Shown here in pieces: positions 23,729-31,761 of a stretch of 32,856 bases of DNA. Position 1 is the first letter of the stretch. Each line of letters opens with the position of its first letter. The position numbers were made by a program, and so were the translations under genes. The notes below the pieces were generated by a model. That model ran no database searches. It was given only the letters and a program-made list of their open reading frames with translations, and was not told where the DNA came from. Origin of the DNA: Akkermansia muciniphila (lineage in GTDB: Bacteria > Verrucomicrobiota > Verrucomicrobiia > Verrucomicrobiales > Akkermansiaceae); assembly GCA_945879075.1 (NCBI GenBank), contig CAMCUY010000019.1, positions 1-32,856 of the forward strand, in the 5' to 3' direction.

Positions 23729-24304
23729 ATGGTTTGTTGTCGCGGTTTTCTTGCCCTCGGGGCGGCGTTTCTTTCGCTTGGCTGTGCAGGTATTCAAAAG
23801 AGCCCGCCTTGGCACGCGGCGGTGGACCGCCAGGCGGAGCAGCTCGGTTACCGCAACTGGATCGTCATCGCGGAAGCCTCGTTTCCGGCGCAAAACCGGC
23901 CCGGAATCCGTCAGGTGACCGCTTCCGTCGAGGTCCCGGAAGCCCTCGACTATGTGCTCAATGCGCTCGAACAAACAGAAAACGTCAGGTCGCACATCTA
24001 CCTGCCGCGGGAGTTGCGCTCGGTGGAAAACGACTTCGCCCCCGGAATCGACGAGCTGCGCAAGCGCCTCAAGGATTCCCTCCACGGCCATGAAGCGGCC
24101 GAGCTCGAACAACAATCGCTGCTCACCCTGCTCGAGGACGCGAACCGCAGCTTCGACGTGCTGGTAATCCGCACGACCACCGCACTGCCTTACTCGTCGG
24201 TTTTCCTCGAACTCCAGCCCGGATACTGGGACGTCGATTCGGAAACCCGGCTGCGCGAAAAAATGGAACGCGAGCGGATGCAAAAAATCGTGCGGCCGCG
24301 CTGA
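23729..24304 (+). CDS. RbsD/FucU-like exported lipoprotein
   Basis: 191 aa. The signal MVCCRGFLALGAAFLSLGC gives a lipobox (SLGC) with Cys19. The mature part resembles the RbsD/FucU sugar mutarotase/pyranase family: LGYRNWIVIAEASFPAQNRPGIRQV aligns with the family's GHGDxIxxxDAxFP start, and FDVLVIRTTTALPYSSVFLELQPGYW fits the closing strands. However, the conserved His of GHGD is Tyr and the DA is EA, so normal mutarotase chemistry is doubtful. The family is usually cytoplasmic, so an exported lipidated form is unusual. A possible leaderless promoter precedes it, and an RNase III-like gene follows after 4 bp. Confidence 0.65.
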   Translation: MVCCRGFLALGAAFLSLGCAGIQKSPPWHAAVDRQAEQLGYRNWIVIAEASFPAQNRPGIRQVTASVEVPEALDYVLNALEQTENVRSHIYLPRELRSVENDFAPGIDELRKRLKDSLHGHEAAELEQQSLLTLLEDANRSFDVLVIRTTTALPYSSVFLELQPGYWDVDSETRLREKMERERMQKIVRPR

Positions 24305-24308
24305 GATC

Positions 24309-24614
24309 ATGCATTCTCCCCGCGTGAGCCGCAAAGACGAAGAAATCCGCCAAGAACGCGAAGCAGCCTGGGTCGGTGACGCCGTCCTCGCGCTTTTTGC
24401 CCGCCAATTCGTCCTGCGCGAGCGCAACGCCATGGACGGCGAGTGGTTCACCCGCCTGACTTCCAACGATTTCCTCAGCGCCTTCGGCAACCCGACGCGG
24501 GTCGAGGCGTCGATCGGCAAGCTCTATCTGGAAGGCGGCCTCGCCGCAGCCAACGCGTGGATGGACGCCGAGCTGATCCCGTTGTTCCGCAAGCAAATCG
24601 CCAAGCGCGGTTAG
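24309..24614 (+). CDS. Single-domain RNase III-like protein
   Basis: 101 aa with the RNase III fold pattern and no double-stranded-RNA-binding domain. REAAWVGDAVLALFARQFVL (17-36) matches the family signature EFLGDAVL, with E18 and D24 as predicted metal ligands. LTSNDFLSAFG (50-60) and PTRVEASIGKLYLEGGLAAA (62-81) match the second helix set, where E66 is the second conserved acid. The layout fits Mini-RNase III (MrnC), which matures 23S rRNA ends, but it is shorter than that family (about 140 aa). It lies 4 bp after the FucU-like gene on the same strand. Confidence 0.75.
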   Translation: MHSPRVSRKDEEIRQEREAAWVGDAVLALFARQFVLRERNAMDGEWFTRLTSNDFLSAFGNPTRVEASIGKLYLEGGLAAANAWMDAELIPLFRKQIAKRG

Positions 24615-24620
24615 ACCGTC

Positions 24621-25706
24621 TTACCCCGCCTTGTAGAGCTCGGCGAAGACGATCATCCCGCTCGCCGTCTGCAAGGTGCTGACCACGACGACATCCGCCG
24701 TGGAACCGATCTTGGACACCGCGTGGTTGGCCACGATCATGGTGCCATCCGGCAGATAACCGACCGCCTGGTGCTCTTCCTTGCCGGTGCGGACCAGCGC
24801 GATGCGGATTCTCTCGCCCACCGCCACGACGGGTTTCAGCGCGTCGTCGAGGTCGTGGATGTTGAGCACGTCCAGTCCTTGGATCTTGGCCACCTTCGCC
24901 AGGTTTTCATCCAGGGTCATCAGCCGCGCCCCTAACAATCGAGTCGTCTCGATCAGGCGGGAATTCACCGGCTCCGGCTCGGCGGGCGTCAGGCTGTCGT
25001 GAATCGAGATCTGGATGTCAGAGGCGTTTAGCATCTGCTCGAGACTGTTCAAGCCGCGCTGCGCGCGTTGGCGGTCGGCGCTTGAACCGACATCCGCCAT
25101 GGTCTGCAGCTCATCGAGCACGAAGCGCGGAACGATCAGCCGCCCGTGGAGGAAGCCCGAGCGGAGGATTCCCAGCGCCCGGCCGTCCATCACCGTCTCC
25201 GCATCGAGCACCACCGGCTGCCCGGAAGAAGCGTCCTGGCGGAAGCGCACATAAGGGATGATGAAGGCGAACTCGTCGCGGTTGCTCCGCAGCGCCAGCA
25301 CCGCCCCGAGGAAGCCGAGGCTCGCGAACAAGGTGACATCGATGGCCAGACGTAGCGCGTTCACCAACACGTCGAGCTGGACGGCGGAGACGCCCTTTTC
25401 GTCCTGAAGCTTGTCGCGAAACGCCAGCTCCAGCAAATTTGAAATTTCCACCCGCGTCAGCAGCCACGCGCAGAACAAGCCGACTCCGAGCCCGAAGCTG
25501 GCGGTGGAAAACCCGCGCAAGGTGAAGCCCTTCATCAGCGACTCCACCCAGATGAAAAAGCCCGCCACGCCGAGCCCGCCGAGCAGTCCGAAGACGATCG
25601 AGATATCGAGCGTGCCCTTGGTGCTCAGGGCGATCGCCACGCCCGCGGCTTCACAAACCAACAAATAAGTGAGACGCGCGACGTTGACGGATGGGTGTGC
25701 TGCCAT
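24621..25706 (-). CDS. PIN/TRAM-domain membrane protein (YacL-like)
   Basis: 361 aa. Four membrane segments lie at about 11-29, 35-54, 66-84 and 121-140. A PIN nuclease domain follows (about 163-290): VVLDAETVMDGR with D168 and D174, RFVLDELQ with E199, and LMTLDENLAKVA with D266. A TRAM domain (about 295-355) contains VGERIRIALVRTGKEEHQAVGYLPDGTMIVAN. In YacL-like relatives a further metal-binding Asp lies before the LIETT helix; here that position reads Asn (PVNSRL, N248). The nuclease may thus be weakened or RNA-binding only. A membrane-anchored RNA-processing or toxin-like role is possible; its targets are unknown. Confidence 0.85.
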   Translation of the reverse strand: MAAHPSVNVARLTYLLVCEAAGVAIALSTKGTLDISIVFGLLGGLGVAGFFIWVESLMKGFTLRGFSTASFGLGVGLFCAWLLTRVEISNLLELAFRDKLQDEKGVSAVQLDVLVNALRLAIDVTLFASLGFLGAVLALRSNRDEFAFIIPYVRFRQDASSGQPVVLDAETVMDGRALGILRSGFLHGRLIVPRFVLDELQTMADVGSSADRQRAQRGLNSLEQMLNASDIQISIHDSLTPAEPEPVNSRLIETTRLLGARLMTLDENLAKVAKIQGLDVLNIHDLDDALKPVVAVGERIRIALVRTGKEEHQAVGYLPDGTMIVANHAVSKIGSTADVVVVSTLQTASGMIVFAELYKAG

Positions 25707-26212
25707 GGAAAATCCTGTGCCCCAAACTCACCAAATCCCCAACCTTCAGCAAGACCAAAGCGGCGGGAAGAAGACCAGGGCGGTGACCAGAGCGAGGCCG
25801 CGGCGCAGGCGGCCTAGCGAGTGCGGCATTGGAACGCCAGGAAACCAACGACGCCATCAATCGAGTTCTTGAAAGCCAGGAACACCCGCACGTGCATTTC
25901 GGGATTGGCACTCGCCGCCTCACCAATATCATTTTGAGAGCAGGGTCGGCATGGATGACAGGCTCGTATTCGTGTGCATCGCGACACCTCCTAAGGGGGT
26001 TTTCGGCTTCATCGGCAACCACGACAAAATTCAGAAATGGATTCGATCGAACCCCTCGCTCCGATTTAAGAAGCCACCGCACTCTTGGCGCGGTGCCAAT
26101 GAAACGTGAGCGCGAAGCGCCACAGGCACCATACCTCCTCAATAGCTCGGCGGACAAGATCCCCGCCGACTTTGCCTCCTTGACTCGATGGAATCGCGGT
26201 CCACCTTCGGCC
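25707..26212. other. Gene-poor stretch with small - strand reading frames
   Basis: No large gene is supported on either strand. On the - strand a perfect AGGAGG lies 5-8 nt before an ATG at 25979 of a 16-codon frame (MHTNTSLSSMPTLLSK). An overlapping frame, GTG25987 to TAG25814, encodes 57 residues with a CxxxxACHPCRPC cysteine cluster. A third - strand frame at 25746-25829 would be a 27-residue hydrophobic peptide. These frames are too short to trust without homologues. The stretch may be promoter region, a leader peptide gene or a decayed gene. Confidence 0.35.
25746..25829 (-). CDS. Possible 27-aa membrane peptide
   Basis: ATG25829 to TGA25746 encodes MPHSLGRLRRGLALVTALVF and a short hydrophobic end finishing in Cys. 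It has a basic start followed by a single hydrophobic segment. It could be a real small membrane protein, the start of a lost lipoprotein, or chance. Confidence 0.15.
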   Translation of the reverse strand: MPHSLGRLRRGLALVTALVFFPPLWSC

Positions 26213-26908
26213 ATGTCACGAACGATATTGTTGATCGGCGGAAGCTCGGGGATAGGGCTGGCCACGGCGCGCTTGTTGCAGGCGCAGGGAGATTCGCTTG
26301 TCGTCGCCGCCCGCAGCGCCGGGCCGCTGGAGGAATCGGGCGTTCCCGTGCAGCCCTTCGATGCGCTCAAGCCCGGGCCGCTCGAACTGCCGCCGGTGCT
26401 CGACGGCTTGGTCTATTTCCCCGGCAGCATCACCCTCAAGCCGTTCCACCGGCTCACGCCGGAGGACTTTCTCAATGACTATCAGATCAACTGCCTCGGC
26501 GCGGTCGCCGCCCTTCAGGCCGCTTTGCCCGCGTTGAAAGCCGCGCCTTCCGCCTCAGTGGTGCTGTTCTCCAGCATCGCCGTCGCGCAAGGACTCCCGT
26601 TCCACGCCTCCATCGCCGCCGCCAAGGGCGCGGTGGAAGCTCTGGTCCTGTCGCTCGCCGCCGAGCTGGCACCGCGCATCCGGGTGAATGCGATCGCCCC
26701 CTCGCTCACCGACACCCCGCTCGCCGGAAACCTGTTAAACTCCGATGCGAAAAAGGAAGCCGCCGCCAAACGCCACCCACTCCAACAGGTCGGCGATCCC
26801 GACGACGTGGCCCGGCTCGTGTCATTTCTCCTCTCCGACGCCTCCAAGTTCTTCACCGGCCAGATCCTTCGTCCCGACGGCGGGCTCTCGTCGATCAGGA
26901 CATTCTGA
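26213..26908 (+). CDS. SDR-like protein without the catalytic Tyr
   Basis: 231-aa classical SDR fold protein. The nucleotide turn is GGSSGIG (9-15); further conserved sites are QINCLGAV (91-98, N93) and VVLFSSIAV (116-124, S120/S121). The usual YxxxK active site reads I134-A-A-A-K138 (HASIAAAKGAVEAL), so the catalytic Tyr is replaced by Ile while Lys is kept. The downstream NAIAPSLTDTPLAG and FTGQILRPDGG are normal. In my memory of related proteins this non-Tyr site is typical for a subgroup found next to cryptochrome/photolyase genes. It may bind NAD(P) without classic oxidoreduction. ATG26213 begins the conserved part; the photolyase gene follows after 6 bp. Confidence 0.82.
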   Translation: MSRTILLIGGSSGIGLATARLLQAQGDSLVVAARSAGPLEESGVPVQPFDALKPGPLELPPVLDGLVYFPGSITLKPFHRLTPEDFLNDYQINCLGAVAALQAALPALKAAPSASVVLFSSIAVAQGLPFHASIAAAKGAVEALVLSLAAELAPRIRVNAIAPSLTDTPLAGNLLNSDAKKEAAAKRHPLQQVGDPDDVARLVSFLLSDASKFFTGQILRPDGGLSSIRTF

Positions 26909-26914
26909 CCGCTC

Positions 26915-28366
26915 ATGGAAACCACCCTTATCTTCCCCCATCAGCTTTTCAAAAACCACCCGGCCATCGCGAAGGGCCGGGAAATCCAGCTGATCGAAGA
27001 TCCCTTGTTCTTCGGCAACGACCCGCACTGGCCGGCGGCGATGCACCGGCAGAAGCTCATGCTCCACCGCGCATCGATGAAAGCCTACGCCGCCGAACTC
27101 GAAGCGGACGGTCATCATGTGCGTTACGTCGATTCCGCAGAACGGCCCGCTCTGCCCGCGCAGACTGGGGAAATCCACCTCGCCGATCCAGCCGACGACG
27201 TGCTGATGAGACGCGTGAAACGTCTGGCGGGGAGGCACGGCGCGAAGCTGGTCGTCCACGCTTCCCCGAATTTCATCAGCCCGCCCGAGTTTCTGGCAAC
27301 CCATATTGCCTCGAAGAAAAAACCGTTCATGGCGAAGTTCTACGAGGCCCAGCGCAAGCGGATGAACGTCTTGCTAGAAACCGGCGGCACGCCCGTCGGC
27401 GGCAAGTGGTCGTTCGATGCCGAGAACCGCGCGAAGCTGCCCAAGAACCACGTCCCGCCCCCCGAGCCACGCGCTCCGGCCAACGCCTTCACTCGCGAGG
27501 CCGCCGATTACGTCAACCGGAAATTCCCCGACAACCCCGGCTCGCTGAAGCGCTTCCGCTGGCCGGTCACCCGCAAGGACGCGGAATCTTGGCTGGACCG
27601 GTTCATCGACGAGCGCTTCGAAAACTTCGGCCTCTACGAAGACGCGATCTCCACCGCACACGCCACGATCTATCACTCCGCCATCACCCCGGCGCTCAAC
27701 ATCGGACTGCTCGATCCGCAGGACGTCATCGACCGCGTGATGGCCAGGTCCGGGAGCGTTCCCATGAACTCGCTGGAAGGTTTCGTCCGCCAGGTCATCG
27801 GCTGGCGCGAGTTCGTGCACGGCATCTATCACCACCGCGGCACCGAGATCCGCAACGGTAATTTCTGGAACTTCGACCGTCCCCTGCCCCGCTCGTTCTA
27901 CGACGCCACCACCGGGATTCCGCCCGTGGACCGAGTGATACGGCAACTGCTCGACGACGGCTACTGCCACCACATCGAGCGGCTGATGGTGCTAGGGAAT
28001 TTCATGCTGCTCTGCCGCATCCACCCGGACGACGTCTATCGATGGTTCATGGAGATGTTCGTGGACTCCTACGACTGGGTGATGGTTCCTAACGTTTATG
28101 GCATGTCCCAGTTCGCCGACGGCGGGACCTTCACCACCAAGCCCTACCTCTCCGGCTCCAACTACATTCTGAAAATGTCCGACGAGCCGAAAGGCCCGTG
28201 GTGCCAAATCTGGGACGGCCTCTTCTGGACCTTCATCGGCGACCACACGCCGTTTTTTCTCAAGAACCCAAGGCTCTCCATGATGGCGAGAAGCTGGGAG
28301 AAAATGACTCCGGAGAAACAGCAAGCCCACCGGAACGCGGCGGACGAATTTCTGGCGAGTGTGTGA
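26915..28366 (+). CDS. Cryptochrome/photolyase family protein of the PhrB (COG3046) type, Fe-S cysteines apparently absent
   Basis: 483 aa, homologous to bacterial cryptochrome/(6-4) photolyases such as PhrB. Conserved parts include the N-terminal LIFPHQLF, the antenna-domain region LMLHRASMKAYA, and the FAD-binding core LNSxx-type segment EGFVRQVIGWREFVHGIYHH, GYCHHIERLMVLGNFMLLC and YDWVMVPNVYGMSQFADGG...TTKPY. PhrB carries a 4Fe-4S cluster on four Cys, two in a C-x-x-C just after ...KMSDY. Here that position reads KMSDEPKGPWCQIW, and the upstream ligand position is Pro. The cluster therefore seems absent. DNA repair or light sensing is the expected job. Starts 6 bp after the SDR-like gene, so the two form an operon. 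Confidence 0.9.
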   Translation: METTLIFPHQLFKNHPAIAKGREIQLIEDPLFFGNDPHWPAAMHRQKLMLHRASMKAYAAELEADGHHVRYVDSAERPALPAQTGEIHLADPADDVLMRRVKRLAGRHGAKLVVHASPNFISPPEFLATHIASKKKPFMAKFYEAQRKRMNVLLETGGTPVGGKWSFDAENRAKLPKNHVPPPEPRAPANAFTREAADYVNRKFPDNPGSLKRFRWPVTRKDAESWLDRFIDERFENFGLYEDAISTAHATIYHSAITPALNIGLLDPQDVIDRVMARSGSVPMNSLEGFVRQVIGWREFVHGIYHHRGTEIRNGNFWNFDRPLPRSFYDATTGIPPVDRVIRQLLDDGYCHHIERLMVLGNFMLLCRIHPDDVYRWFMEMFVDSYDWVMVPNVYGMSQFADGGTFTTKPYLSGSNYILKMSDEPKGPWCQIWDGLFWTFIGDHTPFFLKNPRLSMMARSWEKMTPEKQQAHRNAADEFLASV

Positions 28367-28391
28367 TAGAGGCAGCGGCCGCCATTGCGGG

Positions 28392-29690
28392 TCAACCGAA
28401 GAGGGCGGCGACGGGGACGCCCTTGTCGGCGATCTTGAAGGGGCGCTTGGTGGGCGACATGACGATGGTGTCGTAGGGAAGCGCGAGCGCGTGGGCGATG
28501 GTCGCGTTGAAGTCCTGGACGCTGACGAGGCCTTCCTTGACCTTGCCGCCGGAGGCGTCGGTTAGGCCGTGTTTCACGCCGCCCTTGATGCCGCCGCCGG
28601 CGAGCAGGCAGGAGAAGGCTTGCGGGTGGTGGTCGCGGCCGTCCTTGTGCTCGGCCTTGATTTCCGGCGAGCGGCCGAACTCGGTGGCGACGACGACGAG
28701 CGTGTCCTTGAGCTTGCCGGATTTGGCGAGGTCGGTGATGAGGGCGGCGTAGGCCTGGTCGAACTCCTTGCAGCGGCCGGCGACGGCGGTGAAGTTGTCC
28801 ACGTGGGTGTCCCAACCGCCGAGCTGCACCTCGACGAAGCGCACGCCGTTCTCCACCAAGCGGCGGGCGAGCAGGCAGCCCTGGGCGAAGCGGCCGCTGC
28901 CGTAGAGGCTGCGGGTGGCGGCGGATTCCTGGGAGAGATCGAAGGCACTGAGGTCCTTGGATTTCATGAGGGCGATGGCCTCCCGATAGAGTTCCTCATA
29001 GGCTTTGACATCCGCATTCGGATAGCGGCGGTGGAACTGGCCGTTCATGCGGTCGGCGAGCGAGAGGCGGCGGTCGAAATCCTCGGGGCTCACGGCATCG
29101 GAGCGCTTGGAGTCCTGGAGCCCTTCATCCGGGCTGCCGATGAGGGCGGCCGAGTATTTCGCGCCGAAGAAGCCGCCGCCGACGTGCTCGGGAGAGCTGT
29201 CGATGGCGACGAAGCCGGGCAGCTCGGGATGGATCCGGCCGCCTTGTTTCACCACCCAGGCTCCTAACGAAGGATGGCCAATGGTGCCGCGCTGGTCGTA
29301 GCTGGTGTGCATGGTGTAGGCACCCTGCTCGTGGGCGCCCTGGGTCGAGTTCATCGAATTGATGACGCAGACCTTGTCCATGACTTCGGCGGTTTTCGGG
29401 AGATGGTTGCCGAGCATCACGCCGTCCACCTTGGTCGTGATGGCTTCGGTTTTGCCCATCACGGACTTGTTCTTGGGCTTGGGGTCGAAGGTGTCGAGGT
29501 GGCTCATGCCGCCGGACATATAGAGGTAGATGACGCTCTTCGCGGTACCGCCCTTGGCGCCTGTCGCCGGAGCGGCGCTGGCGAGCGTGCCGCCTAACAT
29601 GGGGAAGAGGTGGACGCCGAGATAGGCGCGGGCGGCGTTGGAGACGAACTGGCGGCGGGTCAACTCATCGGCTTTGGGAAACGGGTTCAT
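28392..29690 (-). CDS. DUF1501 family protein, second copy
   Basis: 432-aa DUF1501 protein with a weak twin-arginine-like signal (ELTRRQFVSNAARAYLGVHLFP, about 9-30). It has SVIYLYMSGGMSHLDTFDPKP, GAYTMHTSYDQRGTIGHPSLGAW, FVEVQLGGWDTHVDNF, LVVVATEFGRSPEIK and DHHPQAFSCLLAGGGIKGG. It is clearly a paralogue of 13460-14938 in family, but it is 60 residues shorter and the two are not closely alike. It ends 25 bp from the photolyase stop (convergent) and starts 6 bp after the DUF1553 gene. The role is as uncertain as that of the family. Confidence 0.93.
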   Translation of the reverse strand: MNPFPKADELTRRQFVSNAARAYLGVHLFPMLGGTLASAAPATGAKGGTAKSVIYLYMSGGMSHLDTFDPKPKNKSVMGKTEAITTKVDGVMLGNHLPKTAEVMDKVCVINSMNSTQGAHEQGAYTMHTSYDQRGTIGHPSLGAWVVKQGGRIHPELPGFVAIDSSPEHVGGGFFGAKYSAALIGSPDEGLQDSKRSDAVSPEDFDRRLSLADRMNGQFHRRYPNADVKAYEELYREAIALMKSKDLSAFDLSQESAATRSLYGSGRFAQGCLLARRLVENGVRFVEVQLGGWDTHVDNFTAVAGRCKEFDQAYAALITDLAKSGKLKDTLVVVATEFGRSPEIKAEHKDGRDHHPQAFSCLLAGGGIKGGVKHGLTDASGGKVKEGLVSVQDFNATIAHALALPYDTIVMSPTKRPFKIADKGVPVAALFG

Positions 29691-29696
29691 GGGGAT

Positions 29697-31604
29697 TTAT
29701 TGAAGGAAGAGGAACTCGGAGGACATCACGAGCGCGGAGACGATGTTGCGGTAGCCGGCGTCGCCTTGTTTTTGCACCTCATCGAGCATCCAGGACATTT
29801 CCTCACCGGACGGCGGGCGGTTGAGGACGGCGATGTAGAGGCGGCGGACCTTCTCCTTGTCGGTGGTGGCGCCTTCGAGCGATTTGTAGAGGTGGGCGGA
29901 GGGTTTGTTCACCAGTTCGCGCTGGACGAAGCCGTTCATGAGCGAGAGCACCTGGCCGACGTTCGGCTCGCGGCTGAAGGCGTCCACGACCTCGCGGTCG
30001 GAAGCGCCGAACAGATAGAGGAAGTGGTCGCGCGGGGCGGGTGACGGGAGCTCGGAGGCGCGGACTTTGGCGTCCTTGTTATAGGTGCGGACGGCGTTCA
30101 TCGCCATCATCGAGCCGGGGTTTTCGGAGCCGGAGGAGGCGCTTTGCACCTCCTTGAAGAGCTTGGAGAAATACGAGCGGAGTTCGTCTTCCGACTTGAG
30201 GGCGAGGACTTCCTTCGAAAGCTGGGCCATGTCCTTTTTCCCGACGAGCACGGGTCTGCCTCCCACGAAGATGCGGTTGTCCAGGGAGCGGGCGGGTTGT
30301 TTGTCGGGATCGCCGGCGGCCAGGGTGATCAGCGAGTCCCAGATTTGTTCCGACGAGAGGCGTTCGATTTTCCGGCCGTGGAAATCATCGCCGCCCTCGA
30401 TGGACGAGGGATTGGGATTGGCCCCGAATTGAAAGGTGCGGGTCAGCAGCAGGACGTGCTGGAAGGCGCGGAGGTCGTAATTGAGCTCCACCATGAGCGT
30501 TCCCAAAAAGCGCACGAGGTCCGGATAGGTGGACTTGTCGGCGGGAATGAATTCATCCACCGGTTCGTAAACGCCATTGCCCATGACGCGTTTCCACATC
30601 CGGTTGGCGATGACCGCGGGGAACTGGTCCGCGGTCTTCGCGACGATCCATGTTGCGAGCTTTTTCCGGCCATCGGACTCCACGCGCTTTTCAGACATGC
30701 GGACCGTCTGGCCGAAGGGGGTGCGCGCGCCGACCACTTCGCCGGGCGTGGCGTCGCGATACTGATAGTCCGCGGGCAGCGGAATCTGGCCCACACCGCC
30801 GCCGCCCAGGGACATCCCGTAAACGCGGTCCCACAGCACCTGCGCCAAGCGGTATTCCTCGCTTTGGGACCTGTCGCCGTCGCGGAGCTCCCGCCAGAGC
30901 GATTCCATGTTGTTCTGGCCAACGGTGGTCTGGCCATGGGTGAAGGCGGCGAGCTGATAGAAATCGTGCCGCTCCGTCGCGCCGTAGGGGTCGTCATGGC
31001 ATTGGGCGCACTCCATGCGGGTCCCGAGGAAGACGCGCATCGTGTTGGATAGATTGTCGAGCGGCATGCCGCGGTCCCGGGTGTAGTAGCCGACGGCGGC
31101 GGTTTGCGGGTCCCAGCCGTCGCCCGATGACGCGACGAGCTGACGGGTGAATTCATTCCAGGGCATGTTGTTGCTCATGGCGGTACGCACCCAGTGGCGG
31201 TAGGGCTCGTTGTTGGCGGTGGAGCCGGAGCGGCCGTCGGTGAGGCGCAGCAGGTCGAAGGCCCAGTTCGCCATGTGGCTGGAGTAGCCCTTGGATTTCA
31301 GCAGATAGTCAACGAGCGACTCCCGCTTGGCGGGGTCCTCGATTTCCAAAAACGCCAGGGCCTCCTCCGCCGTCGGGATGCGCCCCACGGAGACGAGGAA
31401 CGCTCGCCTCAGGAAGGTCGCGTCGTCGGCCACCTTGGGCACCGCTAGATTCTTGGCGCGGTAAAAAGAGGCGATGTGCTGGTCAATCCGCAAGGCCGCC
31501 TGCTTGATGAATTTCGGATCCTCCTGCGGTTTCAGGGACTGGGCGAATGATCCCGTGATCGGAACAAACGCCGCCAGAAGAGTTAAGGTGATCTTATGAT
31601 TCAT
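29697..31604 (-). CDS. DUF1549/DUF1553 exported protein, second copy
   Basis: 635 aa. Signal peptide 1-21 (MNHKITLTLLAAFVPITGSFA). Unlike the 1013-aa protein at 14944 it has no N-terminal cytochrome c domain and no LamG domain. DUF1549 (about 30-235) contains FLRRAFLVSVGRIPTAEEAL and the CxxCH site MECAQCHDDPYG, which could bind haem. DUF1553 (about 290-610) contains KLATWIVAKTADQFPAVIANRMWKRVMG, VEFIPADKS-like DEFIPADKS, and RRLYIAVLNRPPSGEEMSW. It leads a two-gene unit with DUF1501, 6 bp apart. Confidence 0.93.
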   Translation of the reverse strand: MNHKITLTLLAAFVPITGSFAQSLKPQEDPKFIKQAALRIDQHIASFYRAKNLAVPKVADDATFLRRAFLVSVGRIPTAEEALAFLEIEDPAKRESLVDYLLKSKGYSSHMANWAFDLLRLTDGRSGSTANNEPYRHWVRTAMSNNMPWNEFTRQLVASSGDGWDPQTAAVGYYTRDRGMPLDNLSNTMRVFLGTRMECAQCHDDPYGATERHDFYQLAAFTHGQTTVGQNNMESLWRELRDGDRSQSEEYRLAQVLWDRVYGMSLGGGGVGQIPLPADYQYRDATPGEVVGARTPFGQTVRMSEKRVESDGRKKLATWIVAKTADQFPAVIANRMWKRVMGNGVYEPVDEFIPADKSTYPDLVRFLGTLMVELNYDLRAFQHVLLLTRTFQFGANPNPSSIEGGDDFHGRKIERLSSEQIWDSLITLAAGDPDKQPARSLDNRIFVGGRPVLVGKKDMAQLSKEVLALKSEDELRSYFSKLFKEVQSASSGSENPGSMMAMNAVRTYNKDAKVRASELPSPAPRDHFLYLFGASDREVVDAFSREPNVGQVLSLMNGFVQRELVNKPSAHLYKSLEGATTDKEKVRRLYIAVLNRPPSGEEMSWMLDEVQKQGDAGYRNIVSALVMSSEFLFLQ

Positions 31605-31761
31605 GGGTTTGGGGCGACGGTGAAAGTAGGCATTCGAACGCCGAAGTCAAATTGGCATTACCGCTCCTGAAACGCCCCGCCCATCCCGCCGGGGAATCTT
31701 CAAGACGCGCCAACATCTCAGGCGGTTGACATCCGGAGGGCGGGAGGGATCATCACGCCGT
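31605..31761. promoter_or_regulatory. Divergent promoter region
   Basis: 157 bp between the DUF1553 gene and the J-domain gene, no coding sequence. GGCATTACC (31654-31662) is shared with the region upstream of the first DUF1553 gene. For the + gene, TTGACA (31726-31731) and a weak TCATCA (31750-31755) lie 18 bp apart, 6 bp before ATG31762, so the message could be leaderless as at 23694. Confidence 0.4.

Noticed and set aside
25651..26370. 239-codon - strand frame across the gap and into the SDR-like gene
   Set aside because: It overlaps 158 bp of a well-supported gene on the other strand, its residues are Arg/Ser/Pro-rich and match no family.
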